Origin: Tragulus kanchil
Lineage: Eukaryota > Chordata > Mammalia > Artiodactyla > Tragulidae
Assembly: GCA_022376925.1 (NCBI GenBank)
Contig: JAIOJX010000032.1
Span: forward strand, 198,024,939 to 198,088,938
Direction of reading: 5' to 3'
Length of the DNA stretch: 64,000 nucleotides
Of this stretch, positions 23,606-35,214 are shown in pieces. Below the pieces are notes generated by a model. The model was given only the letters and a program-made list of their open reading frames with translations, searched no databases and was not told the origin of the DNA. Within the stretch, counting starts at the first letter, position 1; the number at the start of each line of letters is the position of its first letter. Both the position numbers and the translations under genes were made by a program.

Positions 23606-24776
23606 TGCGTATTCCTATCAAAATCTCAGCTAGCTTTTTTGGAGAAATTGACAACCTGATCCTAAAATTCACAGGGAAATGACAGAGGATCAGACTAGCC
23701 AAAACAATCTTGAATAACAAAATTGGAAGGCTCACACTTCTCCATTTCAAAACCTACTACAAAACTATAGTAATGAAGAAAGTATGTTATTCTGGCACAA
23801 GAATAAACATATAGACCAATGGGATAGAATTAAGAATCCAGAAATAAACCCTATATTTTTGGTCAATTGGTTTCTGACAAAGAGGCTAAGTCAATTCAAT
23901 AGAGGAAGGAATAGTTGGTCTGTGTTTTTTTGACAAAATATATTGGGATAGTGAAATATTCATGTGCATAAGAATGGATTTAGATTTCTACCTAATATTA
24001 TACATAAAAATGAACTCAAGGTAGATTATAGACAATATAAAAATTAAAGCTAGAAAACTCTTAGAAGAAAACAGTATTAACTCTCTGTGACCTTAGAAGT
24101 TGCATCAAAAGAATAGTTAAGGGCTTCCCCTGGTGGTCCAGTGGGTAAGGACACCACCTTGCAGTGCAAGGGGTGCCAGTTCAATCCCTGGCCTGGGAAG
24201 ATTCCACGTGCCGCGGAGCGGCTGGATCCATGTGTCCAATCACCGAGCTGGAGCTCTGGAGCACATGCACCCAGAGCTGGGGCTCTGCAGCGACAGACGC
24301 TACCGCGATGGGAGGCCCACAGGAGCCAAAGAACAAAGACGGATGAAAATGGAGAAATGAAAGACCAATAGAAGTGGCCCGCCCGCTCCCCTCCCTCCCC
24401 AACCCGACCTCCACCCAAAATAATAATAATAATAAAAGAATAGTTAATAAAAGAAAAGATTGATAAATTATAATTCATGGAAATTAAAGACTGTTGTGGT
24501 TCAAAGGGAACCATGAAGTAAGTGAAAAGGCAGCCTACAGAATGAGAGAAAATATTTACAAGTCGTATAGCTGATTCTCAAATCTAGAATATATAAAGAA
24601 TGCTTATAACTCAGTGAGACAAACAACTTAATTTTAAAAAATGAACAAAGGATTTGAATAGGCAGTGCTCCAAAGGTACAGGAATGTTGAATAAGCACAC
24701 ACAAAGATGTTTAAAATTGTTAGTTTTTAGGAAAATGTAAATCAGAACCACAATGAGATATCACTTTATGTCCACT
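23606..24776 (+). mobile_element. L1M 3' ORF2 end and 3' untranslated region, with inserted SINE
   Basis: 'attcctatcaaaatctcagc', 'gatcctaaaattcacaggga', 'agccaaaacaatcttgaata', 'tactacaaaactatagtaat' and 'ccagaaataaaccctatatt' follow the end of mammalian L1 ORF2 in sense. Frames are broken, so the reverse transcriptase is dead. A CHR SINE interrupts it at 24121-24433. The element continues in the duplicated sequence beyond. Confidence 0.88.
24121..24433 (+). mobile_element. CHR-type SINE (sense) nested in L1M, first copy
   Basis: Head 'ggcttcccctggtggtccag', box region 'gttcaatccctggcctggga', body 'ccacgtgccgcggagcggct' and tail of TAA repeats. The 14-bp target-site duplication 'aaaagaatagttaa' lies at 24107-24120 and 24434-24447. 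GC-rich relative to surroundings. Open frames of up to 145 residues here are SINE-derived. Confidence 0.93.
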
Positions 24777-24805
24777 AGAATTATATAAAGAATGCTGTGA
24801 GAAAC

Positions 24806-26608
24806 ATCTCAGCTAGCTTTTTGGAGAAATTGACAACCTGATCCTAAAATTCACAGAATACAGAGGATCAGACTAGCCAAAACAATCTTGAATAACAAAA
24901 TTGGAAGGCTCACACTTCTCCATTTCAAAACCTACTACAAAACTATAGTAATGAAGAAAGTATGTTATTCTGGCACAAGAATAAACATATAGACCAATGG
25001 GATAGAATTAAGAATCCAGAAATAAACCCTATATTTTTGGTCAATTGGTTTCTGACAAAGAGGCTAAGTCAATTCAATAGAGGAAGGAATAGTTGGTCTG
25101 TGTTTTTTTGACAAAATATATTGGGATAGTGAAATATTCATGTGCATAAGAATGGATTTAGATTTCTACCTAATATTATACATAAAAATGAACTCAAGGT
25201 AGATTATAGACAATATAAAAATTAAAGCTAGAAAACTCTTAGAAGAAAACAGTATTAACTCTCTGTGACCTTAGAAGTTGCATCAAAAGAATAGTTAAGG
25301 GCTTCCCCTGGTGGTCCAGTGGGTAAGGACACCACCTTGCAGTGCAAGGGGTGCCAGTTCAATCCCTGGCCTGGGAAGATTCCACGTGCCGCGGAGCGGC
25401 TGGATCCATGTGTCCAATCACCGAGCTGGAGCTCTGGAGCACATGCACCCAGAGCTGGGGCTCTGCAGCGACAGACGCTACCGCGATGGGAGGCCCACAG
25501 GAGCCAAAGAACAAAGACGGATGAAAATGGAGAAATGAAAGACCAATAGAAGTGGCCCGCCCGCTCCCCTCCCTCCCCAACCCGACCTCCACCCAAAATA
25601 ATAATAATAATAAAAGAATAGTTAATAAAAGAAAAGATTGATAAATTATAATTCATGGAAATTAAAGACTGTTGTGGTTCAAAGGGAACCATGAAGTAAG
25701 TGAAAAGGCAGCCTACAGAATGAGAGAAAATATTTACAAGTCGTATAGCTGATTCTCAAATCTAGAATATATAAAGAATGCTTATAACTCAGTGAGACAA
25801 ACAACTTAATTTTAAAAAATGAACAAAGGATTTGAATAGGCAGTGCTCCAAAGGTACAGGAATGTTGAATAAGCACACACAAAGATGTTTAAAATTGTTA
25901 GTTTTTAGGAAAATGTAAATCAGAACCACAATGAGATATCACTTTATGTCCACTGAAAGGTTATAATAAAAAAGAAATAGCAATTTTTAAGGAAGATATG
26001 AGCAATGGGTGGGATTATACATTGCTGGTGGGATTATAAAAGTTCACACTGTTCTGGAAAACTATTTAGCAGTTTCTCAAAAGGTTAAACATAGAATTAC
26101 CATATAAATTAGCAATTCCACTCCTAGATACCAACCCAAGAGTAATAAAACATATGTTCACACAGAAACGTGTATACAGATGTTCATATTAGTATTATTA
26201 GTATACAAAAAAGCATTATTAGTATAGAAAAAAGTGGAAACATCCCAAATATCCACTAGTTGATAAATAGAAAAATCAAATGTGATATAGTCATAAAGTG
26301 GAATATTATTCTATAATAAAAGGACTTAATTGCTGCTACATGCTATAACCTACTGCTACATGCTATAACATCAATGAATCTCAAAAACCTCAGTATGCTA
26401 AGTGAGAGAATCAGTCACAAATGATCAAATGATATGTTTCTATTTATATGAAATGCTCAGAATAAGCTAATCTACGGAGACAGAAAGTGGACTGGTAGTT
26501 GCCTATGGATGGGAGAAGGGGAGTTGGCATTGATGGGAGAGACTTTAGGAGTCATGCGTTTCTCTATGGAGAGATGAAAACATTCAAAAATAAAATCATG
26601 GTAATCAT
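24806..26608 (+). mobile_element. L1M 3' region (sense), continued through copy B
   Basis: Same L1M as at 23606-24776, re-entering in copy B and running on into the 3' untranslated region: 'attgctggtgggattataaa', 'tagcaattccactcctagat', 'aagtggaatattattctata' and 'tggactggtagttgcctatg' are in the standard L1M order. Confidence 0.88.
25299..25611 (+). mobile_element. CHR-type SINE (sense) nested in L1M, second copy
   Basis: Duplicate of 24121-24433 at a shift of 1178 bp, including both flanking 14-bp repeats (25285-25298 and 25612-25625). Two independent insertions cannot share the same flanks, so this arises from tandem duplication 9. Confidence 0.93.
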
Positions 26609-26726
26609 TTTTTCTCCCTGCTTTAGAGTATAGTCTTTGCCATACTGTATTTTTTCTCTTTTTTTTGAATTGTAGGATAATGACTTTACAGAGTTTTATT
26701 GTTTACTACGAAACCATGGTAATCAT
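26597..26726. mobile_element. Short retro-insertion inside L1M, bounded by 12-bp direct repeats
   Basis: The repeat 'catggtaatcat' lies at 26597-26608 and 26715-26726. The 106 bp between includes a T run followed by 'gaattgtaggataatgactt', resembling the antisense tail of ruminant L1. The L1M end resumes afterwards ('acactgaattgtatacttag'). Its duplicate lies about 1126 bp downstream. Confidence 0.6.
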
Positions 26727-26899
26727 GTGTAACTCTGTAAAAATACCAAAATACACTGAATTGTATACTTAGAATGAATGAACTTTATGGCATATAAATG
26801 ATGTATCAATGTGTATGTGTGCTCAGTCACAGAATACTTATTCTGAGCACTTCATATAAACAGAAACATAGCTGATCTCAATTTTCTAGAAATAATATA

Positions 26900-27945
26900 A
26901 AAAATGCTTATAACTCAGTGAGACAAACAACTTAATTTTAAAAAATGAACAAAGGATTTGAATAGGCAGTGCTCCAAAGGTACAGGAATGTTGAATAAGC
27001 ACACACAAAGATGTTTAAAATTGTTAGTTTTTAGGAAAATGTAAATCAGAACCACAATGAGATATCACTTTATGTCCACTGAAAGGTTATAATAAAAAAG
27101 AAATAGCAATTTTTAAGGAAGATATGAGCAATGGGTGGGATTATACATTGCTGGTGGGATTATAAAAGTTCACACTGTTCTGGAAAACTATTTAGCAGTT
27201 TCTCAAAAGGTTAAACATAGAATTACCATATAAATTAGCAATTCCACTCCTAGATACCAACCCAAGAGTAATAAAACATATGTTCACACAGAAACGTGTA
27301 TACAGATGTTCATATTAGTATTATTAGTATACAAAAAAGCATTATTAGTATAGAAAAAAGTGGAAACATCCCAAATATCCACTAGTTGATAAATAGAAAA
27401 ATCAAATGTGATATAGTCATAAAGTGGAATATTATTCTATAATAAAAGGACTTAATTGCTGCTACATGCTATAACCTACTGCTACATGCTATAACATCAA
27501 TGAATCTCAAAAACCTCAGTATGCTAAGTGAGAGAATCAGTCACAAATGATCAAATGATATGTTTCTATTTATATGAAATGCTCAGAATAAGCTAATCTA
27601 CGGAGACAGAAAGTGGACTGGTAGTTGCCTATGGATGGGAGAAGGGGAGTTGGCATTGATGGGAGAGACTTTTAGGAGTCATGCGTTTCTCTATGGAGAG
27701 ATGAAAACATTCAAAAATAAAATCATGGTAATCATTTTTTCTCCCTGCTTTAGAGTATAGTCTTTGCCATACTGTATTTTTTCTCTTTTTTTTGAATTGT
27801 AGGATAATGACTTTACAGAGTTTTATTGTTTACTACGAAACCATGGTAATCATGTGTAACTCTGTAAAAATACCAAAATACACTGAATTGTATACTTAGA
27901 ATGAATGAACTTTATGGCATATAAATGATGTATCAATGTGTATGT
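26900..27945 (+). mobile_element. L1M 3' region, duplicate of 25774-26815
   Basis: Carried by tandem duplication 10; same order of L1M landmarks as the preceding copy, including the nested short insertion. One extra T at about 27671 ('gactttt' against 'gacttt'). Confidence 0.85.
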
Positions 27946-27992
27946 GTGCTCAGTCACAGAATACTTATTCTGAGCACTTCATATAAACAGAA

Positions 27993-28189
27993 ACATACCA
28001 TATATGATCTTTTGTGATTGATTCTTTTGCTTAGTATACTTAGTGCTTAAGCTTCATCGATGTTACAGCATCTAGCAGTAGCTTTTACCATTTAGCAGTA
28101 ATTCTCTTTACTCTAGAATAATATAATATTCCACTGTATGGCTATACCATGTATTTATTTTATTGGTTGGTGGGTATTTGAGATGTAGG
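27993..28189 (-). mobile_element. L1M 3' region fragment (antisense)
   Basis: 'tgattgattcttttgcttag', 'aatataatattccactgtat' and 'ggctataccatgtatttatt' are antisense L1M 3' region. It is in the opposite direction to the L1M just upstream. Confidence 0.65.
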
Positions 28190-28312
28190 TAAGCATATTG
28201 GAGTGGGTTGTCATTTCCTACTCCAGGGCATCTTCTGAATCCAGGATTGAACCCCCATGTCTCCTGCATTGGTGGTTAGATTCTTTACCACTGCATCATC
28301 TGGTAACCCCCC
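28190..28312 (-). mobile_element. Bov-tA SINE head fragment (antisense)
   Basis: 'attggagtgggttgtcattt', 'cctactccagggcatcttct', 'ccaggattgaaccc' and 'ttctttaccactgcatcatc' give the tRNA-derived half. The 3' half is missing. Confidence 0.85.
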
Positions 28313-29117
28313 AGATTATATATCAGTAAAATTGCTTAAAGATTGAGGTAAATTCCAACATGCAATAAACTAAGTAGCATATGCATATTTCTGATGATTG
28401 TTATTTTTAACAGTTTTAACAGCTATACTTCCTATTTTCTCTGGAAATAGTCTGTATGTATCCAGTTTCACCTACTCCATCTCTGTTTCTATATCTGTGT
28501 TTAATTCTCCCTCTTTCTGTCTCTAGCTGTATCTCCTAATTTAATCTATAAAATTAAAACACTACAGTAGATATGTTTTCAAATCTTTTTAATATAACAT
28601 TGTCTTTCCATGGTTTAATAAATATCAGTTCAGTTTATTTCAGTTTAATGTGCACTAAGCTAATAAAACCACTTTCATATTTATACTGAATATTAGCAGA
28701 TGCACTTGACAATTATGGATCATAGCTGATCTTAAATAGGCTCAGATGAATTGTTGCTTTCTCAGTCTTGACATTTCTAATTAACATCTAAGAAAATGCT
28801 GATTATTTTAAGAAATAGGAAATATTTCCTATTACCTTATATGGAAATGAAATGAAATGAAAGACATTAGAATTACCTGGGAAATGAAAGCTCACTGAGA
28901 CTCTTTCAGTGTTTGAAAAATAGTGGTCAGTTAGTCTGCATATAATCTGAGAAACACATGTGTAGTAGACCATCAGGAATAATTTTGTTAATATCTGAAG
29001 AGGAAATTCCTAAGAACAAGTATTTCAAACACTGAAATGACTTCATAATGTAAACTGGGCATTTTTTTCCTCAATCCGTAGTAAAAAAAAAAAAAAGAAA
29101 GAAACAATTTACACAGC

Positions 29118-29245
29118 CCACCTTGGAGTGGGAATGGCAGCTCACTCCCGTATTCTTGTCTGGCAAATACCATGGACAGAGGAACTGGTGGGCTACAATC
29201 CATAGGGTTGCAAAGAGTTAGACACGACTGAATGACTCAGCATGC
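29118..29245 (+). mobile_element. Bov-tA 3' half (sense), first copy
   Basis: 'ggagtgggaatggcagctca', 'ctcccgtattcttgtctggc', 'gggctacaatccatagggtt' and 'gcaaagagttagacacgact' are the BovA-derived half. A purine-rich A run precedes it (29083-29102). Confidence 0.85.
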
Positions 29246-30187
29246 TTGAACTGTGGGCATAATGGCTTGAGGCAGAAGATATCCTTAAATGAGCCACTTA
29301 AACATTTTTATTTTTCCTATTAAGTCTTCAGTTTTCATTGGAAATGTTCAGTATGGACCAAATATTGAAATCAGTTTTGATGTATTTCACATCAACCATT
29401 TCATGATTAAGATTGAGGTAAATTCCAACATGCAATAAACTAAGTAGCATATGCATATTTCTGATGATTGTTATTTTTAACAGTTTTAACAGCTATACTT
29501 CCTATTTTCTCTGGAAATAGTCTGTATGTATCCAGTTTCACCTACTCCATCTCTGTTTCTATATCTGTGTTTAATTCTCCCTCTTTCTGTCTCTAGCTGT
29601 ATCTCCTAATTTAATCTATAAAATTAAAACACTACAGTAGATATGTTTTCAAATCTTTTTAATATAACATTGTCTTTCCATGGTTTAATAAATATCAGTT
29701 CAGTTTATTTCAGTTTAATGTGCACTAAGCTAATAAAACCACTTTCATATTTATACTGAATATTAGCAGATGCACTTGACAATTATGGATCATAGCTGAT
29801 CTTAAATAGGCTCAGATGAATTGTTGCTTTCTCAGTCTTGACATTTCTAATTAACATCTAAGAAAATGCTGATTATTTTAAGAAATAGGAAATATTTCCT
29901 ATTACCTTATATGGAAATGAAATGAAATGAAAGACATTAGAATTACCTGGGAAATGAAAGCTCACTGAGACTCTTTCAGTGTTTGAAAAATAGTGGTCAG
30001 TTAGTCTGCATATAATCTGAGAAACACATGTGTAGTAGACCATCAGGAATAATTTTGTTAATATCTGAAGAGGAAATTCCTAAGAACAAGTATTTCAAAC
30101 ACTGAAATGACTTCATAATGTAAACTGGGCATTTTTTTCCTCAATCCGTAGTAAAAAAAAAAAAAAGAAAGAAACAATTTACACAGC

Positions 30188-30315
30188 CCACCTTGGAGTG
30201 GGAATGGCAGCTCACTCCCGTATTCTTGTCTGGCAAATACCATGGACAGAGGAACTGGTGGGCTACAATCCATAGGGTTGCAAAGAGTTAGACACGACTG
30301 AATGACTCAGCATGC
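30188..30315 (+). mobile_element. Bov-tA 3' half (sense), second copy
   Basis: Duplicate of 29118-29245 carried by tandem duplication 11. Confidence 0.85.
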
Positions 30316-30604
30316 TTGAACTGTGGGCATAATGGCTTGAGGCAGAAGATATCCTTAAATGAGCCACTTAAACATTTTTATTTTTCCTATTAAGTCTTCA
30401 GTTTTCATTGGAAATGTTCAGTATGGACCAAATATTGAAATCAGTTTTGATGTATTTCACATCAACCATTTCATGATTAAGAACAATTTATAGTGAAATA
30501 GATCAGTTGAACAGACAACTTAGACTAGCTTTGGATGAAATTATGCAGTTGACAGAGTTGTTCTTTGGTATTCTCTTGCTTCTTTCATGAATTATATTTC
30601 TTCC

Positions 30605-30800
30605 TGGTAGGTAGCATGGTGTAGTAAAAAAATCTTGAGACCTGACAATGAAATCCAGTTTCTCACATGGAAGTTGTTCATCTGGTCCAAGTTGCTGAAC
30701 CCGTCTGAGTATTTCCTCATATTCAAGAGGAGGATTATCAGTCCTACTTTGTGGAGTTGAAATGAGCATTAAATGATACAGTGTCACGGTGTACTGGAAG
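30605..30800 (+). mobile_element. MIR SINE (sense)
   Basis: 'gtagcatggtgtagtaaaaa', 'ccaagttgctgaacccgtct', 'gtatttcctcatattcaaga' and 'gaaatgagcattaaatgata' follow the full MIR order from head to tail. A 94-residue antisense open frame at 30503-30787 overlaps it and has no recognised homology. Confidence 0.75.
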
Positions 30801-31139
30801 CAAAATAAATGTTTCCTCCCCTTCCTCTCAAAGTCTCTCCTGTCACAAATAAAACAAGAAATTTAAATGGTTTTAAGATGATCTTATCACAATAAGTTAT
30901 TCTTGTTAAGGAATATTTGAGTTTAGGAATAGCCTCTGTAGAATTTTAAATAACATTGGATATGTGGGAGGGACACACTTGAAAATACAAAGAACATTTA
31001 AGTTCTCTTAAATAATATTATGGAGGTTATCATGCCCATCATATACTGATTCTGGCCAGTTTGCTCATGTTATACAAGTTATCAGCTAACTGGCTAAGGG
31101 TGTTTGCCTGATGGCTTTGATGTAATGAGCGTTTATGTG

Positions 31140-31545
31140 ACATTTTTAAATGGTGACATATAATGAAATATCATTTAGCCTTATAAAGCGATGAAATTCT
31201 GACAGCTGTTACAACATGGATGAACCTTGAAAATGTTATATTAGGTGAAATAAGTTAGATACAAAAATATGAGATGATTCCCTTATATGACACCTAGAAT
31301 AGTCAGATTCATAGAGACAGGGTAGAATAGTGATTACAAGGAGATGAAGGAAGAGGGAGTGAGGAGATACTGTTTAATGGACATAGAGTTTCAGTTTGTG
31401 ATGATGAAAAATTTCTAGCGGTGGGTAGTGGTGAAGGTTGCATAGTAATGTGAACATACTTAATGCTGCTAGCTGAACTATACACTTAAAAATGGTTAAA
31501 ATCTTGTATTTTCTATTATGTATATATATCACAATAACAAAGGCA
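31140..31545 (+). mobile_element. L1M 3' untranslated region (sense), first copy
   Basis: 'acaacatggatgaaccttga', 'atgtgaacatacttaatgct' and 'actatacacttaaaaatggt' with terminal 'tatatatatcacaataac' are the last 400 bp of an old L1. Confidence 0.85.
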
Positions 31546-32258
31546 AACTGGTAAGGACAAAATAAATGATATATAAACAGTGCAAAGAGCACAGATTCGA
31601 GAATTTGTGAAGACAAGCCAGAGACTGGGAGAAAATGCTTGCAAAAGACATATAGAGAACAAAGACATATAGAGACAAGTATACAAAGAATTCTTAAAAT
31701 TCAATAATAGAAAGTGAACAGCTTGATTTCTAAAATAGAAATACTTGTCTCAACAAGTATCTCATTAAAAAAGAAAAACAGCAACTAGTCTTTGAGAATC
31801 TGCTCCATATCATATGCCATTAGGGGCATGCAAATTAGAACAAAAATGAAATATCACTATACAACTATTAGAATGGCCAAAATATAGAACTCAGACATCA
31901 AAATCTGGATAGGAACTCTGGTTCACCACTGGTGGGTATGCAAAATGGTACCGTCCCTTTGGAAGACATTTTGGCTCTTTCTTACAAAACTAAAGATACT
32001 TTTACCATGTGAGCCAGAACTCATGCTCCTTGGTATTTACTCAGGGACATTGAAACACACAATCCTGAATATAGATGTTTGTAGAAGTTTTATTATATTG
32101 TCCTGAAATATTTTGAAGAAGTTCTCTTAAATAATATTATGGAGGTTATCATGCCCATCATATACTGATTCTGGCCAGTTTGCTCATGTTATACAAGTTA
32201 TCAGCTAACTGGCTAAGGGTGTTTGCCTGATGGCTTTGATGTAATGAGCGTTTATGTG

Positions 32259-32664
32259 ACATTTTTAAATGGTGACATATAATGAAATATCATTTAGCCT
32301 TATAAAGCGATGAAATTCTGACAGCTGTTACAACATGGATGAACCTTGAAAATGTTATATTAGGTGAAATAAGTTAGATACAAAAATATGAGATGATTCC
32401 CTTATATGACACCTAGAATAGTCAGATTCATAGAGACAGGGTAGAATAGTGATTACAAGGAGATGAAGGAAGAGGGAGTGAGGAGATACTGTTTAATGGA
32501 CATAGAGTTTCAGTTTGTGATGATGAAAAATTTCTAGCGGTGGGTAGTGGTGAAGGTTGCATAGTAATGTGAACATACTTAATGCTGCTAGCTGAACTAT
32601 ACACTTAAAAATGGTTAAAATCTTGTATTTTCTATTATGTATATATATCACAATAACAAAGGCA
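32259..32664 (+). mobile_element. L1M 3' untranslated region (sense), second copy
   Basis: Duplicate of 31140-31545 carried by tandem duplication 12. Confidence 0.85.
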
Positions 32665-33793
32665 AACTGGTAAGGACAAAATAAATGATATATAAACAGT
32701 GCAAAGAGCACAGATTCGAGAATTTGTGAAGACAAGCCAGAGACTGGGAGAAAATGCTTGCAAAAGACATATAGAGAACAAAGACATATAGAGACAAGTA
32801 TACAAAGAATTCTTAAAATTCAATAATAGAAAGTGAACAGCTTGATTTCTAAAATAGAAATACTTGTCTCAACAAGTATCTCATTAAAAAAGAAAAACAG
32901 CAACTAGTCTTTGAGAATCTGCTCCATATCATATGCCATTAGGGGCATGCAAATTAGAACAAAAATGAAATATCACTATACAACTATTAGAATGGCCAAA
33001 ATATAGAACTCAGACATCAAAATCTGGATAGGAACTCTGGTTCACCACTGGTGGGTATGCAAAATGGTACCGTCCCTTTGGAAGACATTTTGGCTCTTTC
33101 TTACAAAACTAAAGATACTTTTACCATGTGAGCCAGAACTCATGCTCCTTGGTATTTACTCAGGGACATTGAAACACACAATCCTGAATATAGATGTTTG
33201 TAGAAGTTTTATTTATAATTGATATCATTTGGAAGGAACCGAGATGTCCTTCAGTTGGTGGAACAGAAAAAGAAACTGTGTAACATCCAGACAATGAAAT
33301 ATTGCTCAGCAGTAAAAAGAAAGAAGCTATGAAGCCATGGAGAAAACATGAAGAAAACCGAAATGCATGCTCCTAAATGAAAGGAGTCAATCTGAAAAGG
33401 CTACATCCTATATGCTTTTAACTATATGACCTTCTAGAAAAGGCAAAATTACGGAGACAGTAAAAAGATCATAGTTATATCAAGACTTGAGGAAGAGATG
33501 AATAGGTAGAGCACAGTGGATTTTTAGAGCTGATGTTGGTCATGTACAATACATAATACTTGACATTATATATTTGTCAAAATCCATAGAATGGGGACAC
33601 TAATGTAAAATACAGACTTTGAATGAAATGAAGTATAGGTTGATCAATTGTAATGAACGTATTACTCTGAAGGAGGATGTTGATGATGGGAGAAGCTATA
33701 GATATGTAGAATTAGTAGAGTGTGTGAAAAAGCACCCTTCCTTCTCCTCATTTTTTAAATTGAACCTAAAAGAGCTCTAAAACTATTCTAATT
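32665..33793 (+). mobile_element. Second L1M 3' region (sense), running to its 3' end
   Basis: 'gagactgggagaaaatgctt', 'tgcaaattagaacaaaaatg', 'ttgctcagcagtaaaaagaa', 'tgacattatatatttgtcaa', 'gtaggatgt'-like block at 33672 and the terminal 'attgaacctaaaagagctct' fit an L1M 3' region in sense. An extra partial copy lies at 31546-32093 (duplication 12), and another at 34111-34896 (duplication 13). Confidence 0.8.
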
Positions 33794-35214
33794 TTTTTTT
33801 TAATTGCACAGATCACAACTATATAGCTTGGTGGATTTGTATAAACCAAGCTCATTTTTATAACCAACACTCAATCATGAAATAGAAATACCAGAAACTT
33901 CCTATGTAACTTTTTATCCACTATCCACTTGCCATAAGTAACCATTATCTTGTCTTCTAAAACCACGGATTAAATTTTTCCTGTTTTTAAACTGGATAGA
34001 AACAACCAAGCCCATTTTGTTTGTAAGAGTCTTTTCTGTTTTTGTCTGTAATTGTAGATTGTTCATTCTTATTGTTCTGTATTATTTCATTGTGTGAATA
34101 TTCTGTAATTCTCAGACATCAAAATCTGGATAGGAACTCTGGTTCACCACTGGTGGGTATGCAAAATGGTACCGTCCCTTTGGAAGACATTTTGGCTCTT
34201 TCTTACAAAACTAAAGATACTTTTACCATGTGAGCCAGAACTCATGCTCCTTGGTATTTACTCAGGGACATTGAAACACACAATCCTGAATATAGATGTT
34301 TGTAGAAGTTTTATTTATAATTGATATCATTTGGAAGGAACCGAGATGTCCTTCAGTTGGTGGAACAGAAAAAGAAACTGTGTAACATCCAGACAATGAA
34401 ATATTGCTCAGCAGTAAAAAGAAAGAAGCTATGAAGCCATGGAGAAAACATGAAGAAAACCGAAATGCATGCTCCTAAATGAAAGGAGTCAATCTGAAAA
34501 GGCTACATCCTATATGCTTTTAACTATATGACCTTCTAGAAAAGGCAAAATTACGGAGACAGTAAAAAGATCATAGTTATATCAAGACTTGAGGAAGAGA
34601 TGAATAGGTAGAGCACAGTGGATTTTTAGAGCTGATGTTGGTCATGTACAATACATAATACTTGACATTATATATTTGTCAAAATCCATAGAATGGGGAC
34701 ACTAATGTAAAATACAGACTTTGAATGAAATGAAGTATAGGTTGATCAATTGTAATGAACGTATTACTCTGAAGGAGGATGTTGATGATGGGAGAAGCTA
34801 TAGATATGTAGAATTAGTAGAGTGTGTGAAAAATCACCCTTCCTTCTCCTCATTTTTTAAATTGAACCTAAAAGAGCTCTAAAACTATTCTAATTTTTTT
34901 TTTAATTGCACAGATCACAACTATATAGCTTGGTGGATTTGTATAAACCAAGCTCATTTTTATAACCAACACTCAATCATGAAATAGAAATACCAGAAAC
35001 TTCCTATGTAACTTTTTATCCACTATCCACTTGCCATAAGTAACCATTATCTTGTCTTCTAAAACCACGGATTAAATTTTTCCTGTTTTTTTAAACTGGA
35101 TAGAAACAACCAAGCCCATTTTGTTTGTAAGAGTCTTTTCTGTTTTTGTCTGTAATTGTAGATTGTTCATTCTTATTGTTCTGTATTATTTCATTGTGTG
35201 AATATTCTGTAATT
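33009..35214. repeat. Tandem duplication 13 (shift 1102-1104 bp)
   Basis: Copy A is 33009-34110, copy B 34111-35214, abutting. Differences: one substitution ('aaagcaccc' against 'aaatcaccc') and two extra T in copy B near 35090. Confidence 0.94.
33800..34110 (-). mobile_element. L1M 3' region (antisense), first partial copy
   Basis: 'agaaataccagaaacttcct', 'gtaaccattatcttgtcttc' and 'attatttcattgtgtgaata' are antisense L1M. It converges with the sense L1M that ends at about 33793. Confidence 0.75.

Larger units (their letters stand above)
23623..25955. repeat. Tandem duplication 9 (shift 1178-1183 bp)
   Basis: Copy A is 23623-24776, copy B 24806-25955. Copy B lacks a few bases at its start ('acagaatacagagg' against 'acagggaaatgacagagg'). 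The 29-bp insert 24777-24805 resembles the flank upstream of copy A (about 23590-23622) with errors. The entire SINE and its target-site duplications are copied too. Confidence 0.93.
25747..27992. repeat. Tandem duplication 10 (shift about 1126 bp)
   Basis: Copy A is 25747-26869, copy B 26870-27992. The first ~35 bp of copy B is a corrupted version of the copy A start ('gctgatctcaattttctaga' against 'gctgattctcaaatctagaa'); after that the copies match closely. With duplication 9, 24568-24776 / 25747-25955 / 26870-27081 are in triplicate. Confidence 0.93.
28341..30480. repeat. Tandem duplication 11 (shift 1070 bp)
   Basis: Copy A is 28341-29410, copy B 29411-30480, directly abutting with no inserted bases and no difference I can see. 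This is the cleanest unit and the shortest shift. Confidence 0.95.
31001..33214. repeat. Tandem duplication 12 (shift 1119 bp)
   Basis: Copy A is 31001-32093, copy B 32120-33214. The insert 32094-32119 resembles the flank before copy A (about 30978-31000) with errors. Overlaps duplication 13, so 31890-32093 / 33009-33214 / 34111-34316 are in triplicate. Confidence 0.93.

Noticed and set aside
24077..24514. 145-residue minus-strand open frame, repeated at 25255-25692
   Set aside because: It runs through the CHR SINE and its L1M host. The repeat is due to duplication 9, not a gene family.
30503..30787. 94-residue minus-strand open frame resembling a globular protein in composition
   Set aside because: It is mostly antisense MIR sequence, and I recognise no domain.
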